Shown: piece after piece, positions 8,445-17,736 of the stretch
Layout of the letters: each line of letters begins with the position of its first letter
How positions within the stretch are numbered: position 1 is the first letter of the stretch
Source of the DNA: Novosphingobium olei
GTDB lineage: Bacteria > Pseudomonadota > Alphaproteobacteria > Sphingomonadales > Sphingomonadaceae
Length of the DNA: 64,000 bases
Direction of reading: 5' to 3'
Assembly: GCF_012927405.1 (NCBI RefSeq)
Contig: NZ_JABBGM010000002.1
Coordinates: 186,001-250,000 of the forward strand
The notes under the pieces: model-generated
Told to the model about the DNA's origin: nothing
What the model saw: the letters and a program-made list of their open reading frames with translations, nothing else
Databases searched by the model: none
Made by a program: the position numbers and the translations under genes

Positions 8445-9555
8445 CGCGATTGGCCTCAAGGAAAGGACGCGGGTTGACCGGACGGTCGTTGATGCGGACT
8501 TCGAAGTGCAGATGCGGACCGGTCGACCGGCCAGTGCTGCCGATCTGGCCGATGACCGCGCCGGCCGAAACCTTGTCGCCAAGGTGCGCCCCGATGCGCG
8601 ACATGTGCGCATAGCGCGTCATCAGGCCGTTGCCGTGGCTGATCTCCACGCAGTTGCCATAGCCCTGGCGCACGCCGGTGAAGCTGATCGTCCCGGCCGC
8701 CGCGGCGTAGATCGGGGCGCCGATCGGCCCACGGAAATCGAGCCCTGCGTGGAATGCGGCTTCGCCATCGAACGGGTCAGCTCGGTAGCCGAAGCCGCTC
8801 GAGATGTATTCGAGGCTGGCGGGCAGGGTGTTGGGGATACGGGCAAGCCCGCTCTGCATCGCGCTCATGCGTTCGAGCGCGCGACCGAAGGCGACGAAGC
8901 GCGGATCGGCCGGCGCGGCGCCTGCGCGGATCAGCGGGCCACCCATGGCCTTGCGATCGGCAGCGGCGATCATCGCGGGGTTGAGCCCGACGCGGCGGAT
9001 CGCGGTTTCGGCGCGGGCGCTGCGCGCCTCGGCCAGACGGGTCAACTTGTCGATCAGCGCCAGCTGCCGCGCTTCGATCCGGGCAAAGCGACCGGCGTCC
9101 GGGCCCGCGGCGGGATTGGCGAGGGAGATTTTCGCCCTGTCGGCCTTTTGGGTCGTGGCGTCGGCGGGATTGGTGCTTGCGGCGTTTGCGGGCAGATCGC
9201 CGGCGTGGCCCTCGATCATTTTTTCGAGATAGTCCTGCCGCCGCTCGAGTTCCTGCGCTACGCCACCAATACCGTTGCGGTACTTCGCGACCTGCGCTTC
9301 GGCAGCGGCCACGGCAGCCTCGCGCTGTTCCAGCCGGTTGCGCTCGGCGCCGGCGACCATTTGTGCCACGAGCACCCAGCCGAGCACGCCGATCCAGGTT
9401 AGCAGCACCGCACCGACGACGGCAGCAGCCGTCATCTGCAGCTTGCCGGACACGCGCACGAATCTCACCGTGCCATCGGCACGCATGAAGAACTCGCGGT
9501 CGGGAAACCACCGGCGCAGGCGCGCGAGCACCTTGTGGGTGGTGATGGCTGGCAA
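8419..9555 (-). CDS. M23 family metallopeptidase, membrane-anchored
   Basis: The product has 378 residues. An N-terminal cytoplasmic stretch is followed by one membrane segment (MTAAAVVGAVLLTWIGVLGW), a predicted coiled coil (RNRLEQREAAVAAAEAQ), a linker, and a C-terminal LytM/M23 domain. The zinc and catalytic motifs are intact: HAGLDF (HxxxD), YAHMSRI, and HLHFEV (HxH). It should cut peptidoglycan cross-bridges in the periplasm. It overlaps the bactofilin gene, which may localise it. Confidence 0.93.
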   Translation of the reverse strand: MPAITTHKVLARLRRWFPDREFFMRADGTVRFVRVSGKLQMTAAAVVGAVLLTWIGVLGWVLVAQMVAGAERNRLEQREAAVAAAEAQVAKYRNGIGGVAQELERRQDYLEKMIEGHAGDLPANAASTNPADATTQKADRAKISLANPAAGPDAGRFARIEARQLALIDKLTRLAEARSARAETAIRRVGLNPAMIAAADRKAMGGPLIRAGAAPADPRFVAFGRALERMSAMQSGLARIPNTLPASLEYISSGFGYRADPFDGEAAFHAGLDFRGPIGAPIYAAAAGTISFTGVRQGYGNCVEISHGNGLMTRYAHMSRIGAHLGDKVSAGAVIGQIGSTGRSTGPHLHFEVRINDRPVNPRPFLEANRDVFQKDRG

Positions 9556-9809
9556 GATGGGCGACCCCCGGTGTTGTTCTGTGCGGCTGCGTCCGATCGC
9601 AGCGCGGGTGGCGTCTAGGCTGTGGTTTCCGCAGGGTCGAATCGAACGAGGCTGAGTCGTGCCGCTGTGACGACGAGTCGAATTTTCCCACCGTTATTTT
9701 TGCGTTGAACGGGAACCGTTGGGGCGAATCGGCATTGTTGCGCGCCGTTTGGTCCGAGTCGCGGACGGCCAAGGCTGACAAGGCCCGCTGGCGGTGGTAG
9801 GGGCGGCGC
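9556..9809. other. Intergenic region between divergent M23 peptidase and proA
   Basis: This 254-bp stretch separates the divergently transcribed M23 peptidase and proA genes and should hold both promoters. I see no gene, tRNA, strong palindrome or riboswitch in it. Confidence 0.5.
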
Positions 9810-11087
9810 ATGTCTACGCAGCCTCAGTTCGTCGCTTCCTCGATCGAGGATCTCGTTGCTTCGCTCGCCCGCGCCGGTCGCGTTGCGGGTCGTGTGCTGG
9901 CGCGGCTGACTCCGCCAGAGAAGGAGCGTGCGCTCAAGCTCGCCGCAGCAGCGCTGCGTCGGGCCTCGGCGACGGTGCTGGCCGCCAATGCCCGCGATGT
10001 CGCCGCGGCCGAGGCGAACGGCCTGACCAGCGCGATGATCGACCGGTTGCGGCTCGATGAAAAGCGGCTTGAAGGCATTGCCGCAGCCATCGACGACGTG
10101 GCTGTCCTGGCCGATCCCGTGGGTGCGGTGATTGATGAACAGGCTCGCCCCAACGGCATGGTGCTGCAGCGCGTGCGCATTCCCATCGGCCTGATCGGCA
10201 TCATCTACGAAAGCCGCCCCAACGTGACCGCCGATGCCGCCGCGCTCTGCGTGCGTTCGGGCAATGCCGTGCTGCTGCGCGGGGGGTCGGAGGCGGTGCA
10301 TTCCAATCGCGCGATCCATGCAGCGCTGGTCGAGGGCCTGGTCGAAGGGGGCGTGCCCGCCGAAGCGGTGCAGCTCATGCCCACGCAGGACCGGGCGGCG
10401 GTCGGCGCCATGCTGACGGCCGCCGGGCTGATCGACATGATCGTGCCGCGCGGGGGCAAGAGCCTGGTTGCCCGCGTTCAGGCAGAGGCGCGCGTGCCCG
10501 TTCTCGCCCACCTCGACGGCATCAACCACACCTATGTCCACCACGATGCGGAGCCTGCGATGGCGAGCGCGATCGTGCGCAACGCCAAGCTGCGTCGCAC
10601 CGGCATCTGCGGCGCGATGGAAACGCTGCTGATCGATGCGACCTATCCCGATCCGCATGGACTGGTGGAGCCGTTGCTGGCCGAAGGTTGCGTTCTGCGC
10701 GGCGATGCCCGCGCGCAGGCGATCGACCCGCGCATCGCGCCCGCCAGCAACGAGGACTGGGACACCGAATATCTCGACGCGATCCTTTCGGTCGCGGTGG
10801 TTGACGGTCTGGACGATGCGCTGGCGCACATCGCGCGCCATTCGTCGGCACATACCGATGCGATCGTTGCCGCCGACCAGGCCGTGGCCGACCGTTTCCT
10901 GACCGAGGTCGACAGCGCGATCGTGATGCACAACGCTTCGAGCCAGTTCGCCGATGGCGGCGAGTTCGGCCTTGGCGCCGAAATCGGCATCGCCACCGGC
11001 CGGCTCCATGCCCGTGGTCCGGTCGCGCTCGAGGGCCTGACCACCTACAAGTGGCTGGTGCGCGGTTCGGGGCAAATCCGGCCCTGA
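9810..11087 (+). CDS. proA: Glutamate-5-semialdehyde dehydrogenase (gamma-glutamyl phosphate reductase)
   Basis: The product has 425 residues, the usual length of ProA. It catalyses NADPH-dependent reduction of gamma-glutamyl phosphate to glutamate semialdehyde, the second step of proline synthesis, in the cytoplasm. Family signatures are PIGLIGIIYESRPNVTADAA, NAVLLRGGSEAVHSN, VPRGGKSLV, and the catalytic-cysteine segment RTGICGAMETLL near residue 266. The C-terminal FGLGAEIGIATGRLHARGP and LTTYKWLVRGSGQIRP are diagnostic. It heads a long plus-strand housekeeping run; proB is not in the window. Confidence 0.98.
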   Translation: MSTQPQFVASSIEDLVASLARAGRVAGRVLARLTPPEKERALKLAAAALRRASATVLAANARDVAAAEANGLTSAMIDRLRLDEKRLEGIAAAIDDVAVLADPVGAVIDEQARPNGMVLQRVRIPIGLIGIIYESRPNVTADAAALCVRSGNAVLLRGGSEAVHSNRAIHAALVEGLVEGGVPAEAVQLMPTQDRAAVGAMLTAAGLIDMIVPRGGKSLVARVQAEARVPVLAHLDGINHTYVHHDAEPAMASAIVRNAKLRRTGICGAMETLLIDATYPDPHGLVEPLLAEGCVLRGDARAQAIDPRIAPASNEDWDTEYLDAILSVAVVDGLDDALAHIARHSSAHTDAIVAADQAVADRFLTEVDSAIVMHNASSQFADGGEFGLGAEIGIATGRLHARGPVALEGLTTYKWLVRGSGQIRP

Positions 11088-11171
11088 CCGCACCATGGCA
11101 TCCCGGCGGCCGGTTGACCCGGCCACGGAGCGGCTTACATCCCGCTCCGGACGGGTGCGAAAGGACAAGCT

Positions 11172-12215
11172 ATGCGTAGCAACCGACTGGGTTCCACTGG
11201 CCTGATCGTCTCAGAACTGTGCCTGGGGACGATGACCTTCGGCACGACCAACGGCCGTTTCGGCGCCATCGCCGGGCTGGATCAGGGCGCGTCGACCGCG
11301 CTGGTGCGCCAAGCGCTCGATGCCGGCATCAACTTCATCGACACCGCCAATATCTATTCAGAAGGCAAGTCCGAGGAGATCACCGGGCAGGCGCTGCGCG
11401 ACCTTGGCATCAAGCGCAGCGACGTCGTCATCGCCACCAAGGCCATGGGGCCGATGGGGGCAGGGCCGAACGACGCCGGCATGTCGCGCGTGCACCTGCT
11501 CGACCAGATCGATGCGAGCCTGTCGCGGCTCGGCATGGACCACGTGGACCTGTACCAGATCCACGGCTGGGATTCGCAGACGCCGATCGAGGAAACGCTG
11601 CGCGCGCTCGACGACATCGTGCGCACCGGCCGCGCTCGCTATATCGGCGTGTCCAACTGGGCGGCGTGGCAGATCATGAAGGCGCTGGGCATATCCGAAC
11701 GACTTGGCCTTGAACGCTTTGCCTCGCTGCAGGCCTACTACACCGTGGCTGGGCGCGATCTCGAGCGCGAGATCGTGCCGATGCTCCGTGGCGAAGGGGT
11801 CGGGCTGATGGTATGGAGCCCGCTTGCCGGGGGTCTTCTCTCCGGCAAGTATACACGCGCCGGGGAAGGCGAAGGGCGCCGCGCCAGCTTCGACTTCCCG
11901 CCGGTGGAGCGCGAGCGTGCCTTCGACGTGGTCGATGCGATGCAGCAGATCGCCACCGCCAAGGGTGTGACCGTGGCGCAAGTTGCGCTCGCCTGGCTGC
12001 TCTACCAGCCAGTCGTCTCCACGGTGATCGTCGGTGCAAAGCGCGGCGAGCAGCTTGCCGACAACATCGGCGCCTGCGAGGTCGAGCTGACGGCCGACGA
12101 ACTGGCCCAGCTCGACAAGCTTTCGGCTTTGCCACGCGAATACCCCGGTTGGATGTTCGAGATGCAGGGCAGCTATCGCGACCGCGCGGTCTCGCCAAGG
12201 CGCGTGCCCGGTTGA
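11172..12215 (+). CDS. Aldo/keto reductase
   Basis: The product has 347 residues with a TIM-barrel aldo/keto reductase fold. The N-terminal SELCLGTMTFG, the active-site region FIDTANIYSEGKSEEITG (catalytic Asp and Tyr), the lysine in VVIATKAMG, the histidine in LYQIHGWD, and the C-terminal NADPH site (VSTVIVGAKRGEQLADNI) are all present. The substrate is unknown. It ends in a 4-bp overlap with the TTG start of nadD, so the two are cotranscribed, although no functional link is evident. Confidence 0.93.
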   Translation: MRSNRLGSTGLIVSELCLGTMTFGTTNGRFGAIAGLDQGASTALVRQALDAGINFIDTANIYSEGKSEEITGQALRDLGIKRSDVVIATKAMGPMGAGPNDAGMSRVHLLDQIDASLSRLGMDHVDLYQIHGWDSQTPIEETLRALDDIVRTGRARYIGVSNWAAWQIMKALGISERLGLERFASLQAYYTVAGRDLEREIVPMLRGEGVGLMVWSPLAGGLLSGKYTRAGEGEGRRASFDFPPVERERAFDVVDAMQQIATAKGVTVAQVALAWLLYQPVVSTVIVGAKRGEQLADNIGACEVELTADELAQLDKLSALPREYPGWMFEMQGSYRDRAVSPRRVPG

Positions 12216-12883
12216 GCAGGCCTGCGATTCTGACTGGCCTGCTGGGCGGCAGCTTCAATCCGGCGCACGGCGGCCACAGGCGGATCAGCCTGTTCGTCGC
12301 CGACGCGCTGGACCTCGACGAGGTATGGTGGCTGGTATCGCCGGGCAATCCGCTGAAGGACAAGGCGGGGATGGCACCGATGCCGGCGCGCGTGGCCTCG
12401 GCCGCGGCGCAGGCGCGGCGCGCGCCGATCAAGGTTAGCGCGATCGAGCGGGAACTGGGCACCCGCTTCACCATCGATACCCTGCGCGCGCTCAGGCGGC
12501 GGTACCCCAAACGACGCTTCGTGTGGATCATGGGGGCAGACAATCTGGCGCAGTTTCACCGCTGGCGCGACTGGCGCGGCATAGCGCGGGAGATGCCGAT
12601 TGCGATTGTCGCGCGTCCGGGGTATGATGGCGCCGCCTTGGCGAGCCCCGCCATGGCCTGGCTGCGCCGCTGGCGCCGGCGAAGCGGACAGAGACTTGAT
12701 GGCGCAAGCGGGAGCGCACCAGCGCTGACCATCCTGCGTTTCGATCCCGATCCGCGCTCGGCAACGGAAATCCGCGCCGCCGATCCGGACTGGCATCGCC
12801 GGATATCGTCGTTGCCCTCGCTCCGCGATGCGGTGACGCATCGGGCGATCGACGCCAGATCCTTCCGGGACTTGCGCGCTTGA
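12212..12883 (+). CDS. nadD: Nicotinate-nucleotide adenylyltransferase
   Basis: The product has 223 residues. It transfers AMP to nicotinate mononucleotide to give deamido-NAD, in NAD synthesis. The nucleotidyltransferase motif GGSFNPAHGGH is near the N-terminus and the second conserved motif reads SATEIR, in place of the usual SSTxIR. The start is TTG at 12212-12214, overlapping the upstream stop as TTGA; no ATG is available before the catalytic motif. The segment WLRRWRRRSGQRLDG looks like a lineage-specific insert. The order nadD then rsfS and rlmH is widely conserved. Confidence 0.93.
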   Translation: MSRPAILTGLLGGSFNPAHGGHRRISLFVADALDLDEVWWLVSPGNPLKDKAGMAPMPARVASAAAQARRAPIKVSAIERELGTRFTIDTLRALRRRYPKRRFVWIMGADNLAQFHRWRDWRGIAREMPIAIVARPGYDGAALASPAMAWLRRWRRRSGQRLDGASGSAPALTILRFDPDPRSATEIRAADPDWHRRISSLPSLRDAVTHRAIDARSFRDLRA

Positions 12884-13007
12884 CCCCCGCAACGCTCCTC
12901 CAACCCACCCTGCAGCGCGGCAAGACCGGTGCCATTCCGGTTTTTGCGCGTTGTGTCATTCAACCGCGTGTCATTGAACTGCCCGCCACGGAGACCATCT
13001 TCGCCAC

Positions 13008-13394
13008 ATGACTACCCTCGAACCCGTGCCGGCCGCTGCCGGTATTGCTCCCAAGGCCGCTCCGGCCAGCCTGCACGATCTGGTGCTGCAGTCGCTTGAT
13101 GACGACCAGGCGCAGGAAATCGTCTCGATCCCGCTCGAAGGGAAGAGCTCGGTCGCCGATTTCATGGTGATCGCCTCGGGCCGTTCGACGCGCCAGGTCG
13201 CGTCGATGGCGCAGAAGCTTGCCGAGCGGATCAAGCACGGTGGCTATGGTTCGGTGCGCATCGAAGGCCTGCCGGCTGCCGACTGGGTGCTGATCGACGC
13301 TGGCGACGTGGTGGTTCACCTGTTCCGCCCCGAAGTGCGCTCGTTCTACAACCTCGAACGGATGTGGGCGTTCGGAGACCAGGGCGCGGCCTGA
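13008..13394 (+). CDS. rsfS: Ribosome silencing factor
   Basis: The product has 128 residues of the RsfS/DUF143 family. It binds ribosomal protein uL14 and blocks joining of the 30S and 50S subunits, lowering translation in poor conditions. Conserved stretches are FMVIASGRSTRQVASMA, the WVLIDAGDVVVHLF strand and the end RSFYNLERMW. ATG 13008 gives a short variable N-terminus as in other members. It sits between nadD and rlmH, its common setting. Confidence 0.97.
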   Translation: MTTLEPVPAAAGIAPKAAPASLHDLVLQSLDDDQAQEIVSIPLEGKSSVADFMVIASGRSTRQVASMAQKLAERIKHGGYGSVRIEGLPAADWVLIDAGDVVVHLFRPEVRSFYNLERMWAFGDQGAA

Positions 13395-13404
13395 GCCAAG
13401 CGGG

Positions 13405-13450
13405 CGCCGCTGTTCCCTACCCCCGTGCAGGGGGAGAGGGAACGACTGGC
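13405..13450 (+). repeat. Intercistronic palindrome between rsfS and rlmH
   Basis: The 80-bp gap holds an imperfect hairpin made of GTTCCCTACCCCC and AGGGGGAGAGGGAAC around GTGC. There is no T-run, so it looks more like a REP-type or mRNA-stability element than a terminator. Function is inferred only from shape. Confidence 0.45.
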
Positions 13451-13474
13451 GCCACGACGTGTCCTTGATACGCC

Positions 13475-13900
13475 ATGCTCCTTCACATCATCGCGCGTGG
13501 CCGCATTGGCCGCTCGCCCGAGGGCGAGCTGGTAGACCGGTATGCCAAGCGTATGGGCAAGGACTTCAAGGTGACCGAGCTGCCCGACAAGGGTGGCAGC
13601 GTCCCACCGCCAACGCTGAACCCGGTGCGCACCGTTGCGCTCGACGAGCGCGGCCGGCAGCTGACCAGCGTGGAATTTGCCAAAATCCTCGAACGCTGGC
13701 GCGATGATGGCGTGCGCGAGGCGCGCTTCCTGATCGGCGCCGCCGACGGGCATGAGGAAGCCCTGCGCAAGGATGCCGATCTGCTGATCGCGTTCGGATC
13801 GTGCACCTGGCCGCACATGCTGGCGCGCGCGATGCTCGCCGAGCAGTTGTTTCGCGCGACCAGCATTATCGCTGGTCATCCCTATCATCGCGAGGGATAA
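13475..13900 (+). CDS. rlmH: 23S rRNA (pseudouridine1915-N3)-methyltransferase
   Basis: The product has 141 residues, a minimal SPOUT (trefoil knot) methyltransferase that modifies pseudouridine 1915 in helix 69 of 23S rRNA using S-adenosylmethionine. The SAM-binding segment FLIGAADGHEE and the C-terminal knot AEQLFRATSIIAGHPYHRE, ending with the conserved HPYHR, are intact. It is followed 18 bp later by the EnvC-like gene. Confidence 0.97.
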   Translation: MLLHIIARGRIGRSPEGELVDRYAKRMGKDFKVTELPDKGGSVPPPTLNPVRTVALDERGRQLTSVEFAKILERWRDDGVREARFLIGAADGHEEALRKDADLLIAFGSCTWPHMLARAMLAEQLFRATSIIAGHPYHREG

Positions 13901-13918
13901 GCACGGGCGTTAGCTTCC

Positions 13919-15127
13919 ATGACGTCGCGCGCCGCACTTCTTCTCCTTTCCGCCTGCCTTGCGCCTCTGGTCGCGTGGGCTGCGTTCGGCCAGGCCGCGC
14001 CCTACGGTTCAAGCGCAGAGGCGGGCAATGCCTTGCGCGAAGCATCGCAGGCGCTGGCGATGGCCGAGGCACGGGCAGAACGGCTCGACCGGCAGGCCCG
14101 CCAGTCACGCGCCGAGGCAGAACGCACCGCCGCCGAAATCGCGGCCACTGCCGCGCGGATCCAGCAGTCCGAAGCCGAGATCCGCCTCGCACAGGCGCAA
14201 GCCGTTGCGATCGATCGCCAGCGCGACGCGCTGCGCTTGCGCATGGCCGCGCGGCAGGAGCCGGTCGTGCAACTTACCGCTGCGCTCGAGATGATCGCGC
14301 GTCGGCCTCTGGCGTTCAGCCTGATGCGCACCCAGTCGCTGCGCGACACCGTCTACTTGCGCGCCGTGCTGGAATCGGTTGCGCCGGAAGTCCATCGTCG
14401 CACCGCTGCGTTGCGCGGCGAGATCTTGCGCGGTCGCGCCCTCAAGCAGAGTGCACAAGCGGCCGCTGCCCGGCTGAAGGCCGGCGAGGCGGCGCTGGCG
14501 CGGAGAAGGAGTGAACTTGTCGCGCTGGAAAGTCGCCAGCGCGTTGCAGCCCGCGCCTCGCAGGGCAGCGCCAGCCGCGAGGCCGATCGCGCGCTCGCTC
14601 TTGCCGAAGAAACACGGGACCTGTCCGCACTGGTCGGCCGGCTGGAAGCCGATGGCGCGTTGCGCGCGCAGCTGGCCGCCTTGCCGGGACCAGTGCAGAG
14701 GCCGGCGCGCCCGGGCGACGTGCTCGTGGCCGATCCCATCGCGACAGCGCCGAGTGCCGAAGCGCGCTTTTCGTGGATTGCACCGCTCGGCGGACGCATC
14801 GTCACCGGCTTCGGCGAAGCGACGCAGGCAGGCGCCGCGCGCGGCCTGACTTTCGCGCCGTCGCCCGGCGCGCAGGTAGTGGCGCCGGCGGCTGGACGCA
14901 TCGCCTTTGCCGGGCCCTATCGCGGCTTTGGTCGAATCGTGATCATTGAGCACGACGGCGGCTGGTCGAGCCTTGTCACCGATCTGGGTAACCTGACCGT
15001 CGCCGTGGGAGACCGGGTGCTGCAGGGCTCGCCGCTCGGCAGTGCGGGCGCCGGTCGGCAGACCGTGACGGTCGAGTTGCGCAAGGATGGCCAACCGGTC
15101 AATCCACTGACCGTGACACAGGGCTGA
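13919..15127 (+). CDS. EnvC-like murein hydrolase activator (degenerate M23 domain)
   Basis: The product has 402 residues. A signal peptide (MTSRAALLLLSACLAPLVAWA) is followed by a long Ala/Glu/Arg-rich coiled coil to about residue 230 and a C-terminal LytM-like domain. The metal-binding motifs of active M23 enzymes are lost: HxxxD is replaced by RGLTFAP and HxH by TVTVELRK. This matches EnvC/NlpD-type activators that switch on cell-separation amidases rather than cutting wall themselves. It lies between rlmH and ctpA, a conserved alphaproteobacterial order. The amidase partner is not in the window. Confidence 0.92.
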   Translation: MTSRAALLLLSACLAPLVAWAAFGQAAPYGSSAEAGNALREASQALAMAEARAERLDRQARQSRAEAERTAAEIAATAARIQQSEAEIRLAQAQAVAIDRQRDALRLRMAARQEPVVQLTAALEMIARRPLAFSLMRTQSLRDTVYLRAVLESVAPEVHRRTAALRGEILRGRALKQSAQAAAARLKAGEAALARRRSELVALESRQRVAARASQGSASREADRALALAEETRDLSALVGRLEADGALRAQLAALPGPVQRPARPGDVLVADPIATAPSAEARFSWIAPLGGRIVTGFGEATQAGAARGLTFAPSPGAQVVAPAAGRIAFAGPYRGFGRIVIIEHDGGWSSLVTDLGNLTVAVGDRVLQGSPLGSAGAGRQTVTVELRKDGQPVNPLTVTQG

Positions 15128-15214
15128 CTTTACGTCAGCGGCGAGCCGCAATCACACGATCCTGACCTTTCGCCATCTGGCGTTCAGCGCGGTCGCGCTA
15201 TAGAAGCAGGCGCA

Positions 15215-16591
15215 ATGAAGCTTCCCATGCCCAAGGCCGCGATGGCCACGCCCCCCGCTTCGCCGCGGCGCCTTTCCACGCTGCTGCGCATGACCGCGCT
15301 GGTCAGTGCCGTCGCGCTGCTGCCTGCCGCCACGGCCGGTCTTGCCGCGGTCGACGCCAAGAGCGGCCCGCAATTCGGCAAGCTGCTGGCGGTTTACGAA
15401 CGGATCAAGGCGAACTACGTCGAGCCGGTGGACGACGACAAGCTGATAAAGGGCGCGATTGACGGGATGCTGGCGACCCTCGATCCGCACAGCTCCTACC
15501 TGGATGCGCGCGATTTCGAGAACCTGCGCACCCAGACCGACGGTTCCTATGGCGGACTTGGCCTGTCGGTGACGATGGACGATGGCGCGGTGAAGGTGAT
15601 CGCGCCGACCAAGGGCAGCCCCGCCGACAAGGCCGGGGTCAAGGCGGGCGACTACATCACTCACCTTGACGGCAAGCTGATCTATGGCGGCACGCTCGAC
15701 GAGGCGGTGGACCAGATGCGCGGTCCGCCGAACACCTCGATCAAGCTGACGATCTTCCGCCCCGGTCGCGACGAGCCGTTCGACGTGACCGTCACGCGCC
15801 AGATCATCGACCTGAAGCCGGTCGACTGGAAGGTCGACGGCAACATCGGTGTGATCTCCGTGTCGCAGTTCAGCGCCAATGTCGGTTCCGAAGTCGCCGC
15901 GGCGTGGAACCAGATCAAGCTCAAGACCGGCGGTCGTCCGGGCGGGCTGGTGCTCGACTTGCGCGGCAACCCCGGCGGCCTTCTGGACGAGGCTGTGTCG
16001 CTCTCCGACCAGTTCCTGGAAAAGGGAACGATCGTCTCGCAGCGCGGCCGCTACGCTCGCGACAACGAGGTCTACAATGCCCAGCCTGGTGACATCGCCA
16101 AGGGCGTGCCGGTGATCGTGTTGATCGACGAAGGTTCCGCTTCCGCGTCCGAAATCGTGGCAGGCGCGCTGCAGGACCAGCACCGCGCGCTGATCATGGG
16201 GCAGCGCAGCTTCGGCAAGGGCAGCGTTCAGACGCTGATCCAGCTGACGTCCACCACCGCGCTGAAACTGACGACGGCGCGCTACTACACCCCTTCGGGC
16301 CGCTCGGTGCAGGAAGGCGGCATCGATCCCGATATCGCCGTGCCGCAGATTTCCGATCCGGATCTGCGCAAGCGCGCGCTGCGCTCCTATCGCGAAAGCG
16401 ACCTGCGCGGCCATCTCGTCAACGAGATCAAGGACGACAGGGATCTCGAAAAGGACAAGATCGAGGACCCCCGCTTCAAGATGACGCCCGAGGAACTGAA
16501 GGCCAAGAACATCGAGGACTTCCAGCTGTGGTATGCCGAACAGACGCTTGGTCGCACCACCCCGCAGGCCCTCGCTGCCCGCAAGCGCTGA
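15215..16591 (+). CDS. ctpA: Carboxy-terminal processing protease (S41 family)
   Basis: The product has 458 residues. An N-terminal membrane or signal segment (TALVSAVALLPAATAGLAA) is followed by a PDZ domain (GGLGLSVTMDDGAVKVIAP to GVKAGDYITHLDG) and an S41 protease domain. The catalytic serine motif EGSASASEIVAGALQD and the lysine motif RSFGKGSVQT are both intact, as is VLDLRGNPGG. It is a periplasmic serine/lysine protease that trims envelope proteins, and homologues cut peptidoglycan hydrolases, which fits the EnvC-like neighbour. ATG 15215 is used; an internal ATG 9 codons on is possible. Confidence 0.96.
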   Translation: MKLPMPKAAMATPPASPRRLSTLLRMTALVSAVALLPAATAGLAAVDAKSGPQFGKLLAVYERIKANYVEPVDDDKLIKGAIDGMLATLDPHSSYLDARDFENLRTQTDGSYGGLGLSVTMDDGAVKVIAPTKGSPADKAGVKAGDYITHLDGKLIYGGTLDEAVDQMRGPPNTSIKLTIFRPGRDEPFDVTVTRQIIDLKPVDWKVDGNIGVISVSQFSANVGSEVAAAWNQIKLKTGGRPGGLVLDLRGNPGGLLDEAVSLSDQFLEKGTIVSQRGRYARDNEVYNAQPGDIAKGVPVIVLIDEGSASASEIVAGALQDQHRALIMGQRSFGKGSVQTLIQLTSTTALKLTTARYYTPSGRSVQEGGIDPDIAVPQISDPDLRKRALRSYRESDLRGHLVNEIKDDRDLEKDKIEDPRFKMTPEELKAKNIEDFQLWYAEQTLGRTTPQALAARKR

Positions 16592-16604
16592 AAGCACGGA
16601 AACG

Positions 16605-17093
16605 ATGACCCCGCAGCAATCTCGTAGCGCCGCCTATACGCTCGCCCTGCTGGTGCCCGCCGCACTGATGGGCGGGGCGCTCGTCTCGCAGTACGTCTTC
16701 GGTCTCTACCCATGCGAGATGTGCTGGTGGCAGCGCTACCCGCACATCGCGGCCATCGTGCTGGCCGGGCTGGCGCTTGCCTTGCGCAAGAGCCCCCTGG
16801 GCGACGTGTTCGTCCGGCTGGCTGCAATCGCGATCGGGATCAGCGGACTGATCGGCGCGTTTCATGCCGGTGTCGAATATCACTGGTGGGAAGGGCTTAC
16901 CGCCTGCACGCGCACCGCGTCCGCAGGCGGCGACCCGCTCGCCGCGATCATGGACGCACCGGTGATCCGCTGCGACGTGGCGCAGTGGACGCTGTTCGGG
17001 GTGAGCCTTGCCGGCTTCAATTTCCTGATCTCCACGGTTGGGGCCGTGGCTGTGTTCGTGCTGCTGGGCCGGGGAAAGACGAGGATCGCATGA
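16605..17093 (+). CDS. dsbB: Disulfide bond formation protein B (DsbB)
   Basis: The product has 162 residues and four predicted membrane segments. The first periplasmic loop has Cys37-x-x-Cys40 (PCEMCWWQRYPH); the second has the cysteine pair in LTACTRTAS and VIRCDVAQ. It passes electrons from DsbA to ubiquinone to drive disulfide formation. The start at 16605 is chosen because the first membrane helix begins about residue 10. The stop overlaps the COQ7 start as ATGA, linking a quinone-using enzyme with one that makes quinone. Confidence 0.93.
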   Translation: MTPQQSRSAAYTLALLVPAALMGGALVSQYVFGLYPCEMCWWQRYPHIAAIVLAGLALALRKSPLGDVFVRLAAIAIGISGLIGAFHAGVEYHWWEGLTACTRTASAGGDPLAAIMDAPVIRCDVAQWTLFGVSLAGFNFLISTVGAVAVFVLLGRGKTRIA

Positions 17094-17611
17094 CCGCTGT
17101 TTCGCGCAAGACTGCCAGCATGCTCCGGGTCGACCAGGCCGGCGAATATGGCGCGACCCGGATCTATGCCGGGCAGATGGCGGTCATGGGCGATCGCGCA
17201 CCAGGCTCGCAGGAAATCGCTGGCATGGCGCGGCAGGAAGAGGAACACCGCAAGCGCTTCGACGCGATGATCGCGCAGCGCGGCGTGCGCCCCACGGCAT
17301 TGCAGCCCTTGTGGTCCGTTGCCGGTTTTGCGCTTGGTGCGGCGACAGCATTGCTGGGACCCGAAGCGGCCATGGCCTGCACCGCCGCGATCGAGACCGA
17401 GATCGACCAGCACTATACCGAGCAGCTTGAGGAATTGGGCGAGGACGATCCCGAGCTGGCCGCGATGATCCGCGAATTCCGCGACGACGAGCGCGAGCAT
17501 CGCGATGCCGCGTTCGCTGCCGGGGCCGAGCGTGCGCCCGCATACCCGCTGCTGTTTGGTGCGGTCCGCCTGGGCTGCCGCGCGGCGATTGCCCTGTCCA
17601 AGCGGATATGA
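17090..17611 (+). CDS. coq7: COQ7-type 2-polyprenyl-6-methoxyphenol (demethoxyubiquinone) hydroxylase
   Basis: The product has 173 residues of the COQ7 di-iron monooxygenase family, which makes the hydroxylation before the last methylation in ubiquinone synthesis. The iron-ligand motifs are visible in order: DQAGEYGATRIY, RQEEEHRKRF, IETEIDQHY and FRDDEREHRD. The C-terminal hydrophobic helix AVRLGCRAAIALSKRI should dock on the membrane. It overlaps the dsbB stop by 4 bp. Confidence 0.96.
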   Translation: MTAVSRKTASMLRVDQAGEYGATRIYAGQMAVMGDRAPGSQEIAGMARQEEEHRKRFDAMIAQRGVRPTALQPLWSVAGFALGAATALLGPEAAMACTAAIETEIDQHYTEQLEELGEDDPELAAMIREFRDDEREHRDAAFAAGAERAPAYPLLFGAVRLGCRAAIALSKRI

Positions 17612-17736
17612 ATCGCATTTCGCGTCTTGATTGACCGGAGCCAAGGATCTGGCTTCATTGTGCGTTCAAGGCCAAGGGTGCCGAACATCTGGGTGTGCCA
17701 ATGGACGGCGCAAGTTCTGAACGGAGTGCCACATCG

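Noticed and set aside
13405..13450. A Rho-independent terminator between rsfS and rlmH
   Set aside because: The palindrome has no following T-run, and the two genes are commonly cotranscribed, so it is listed as a repeat.
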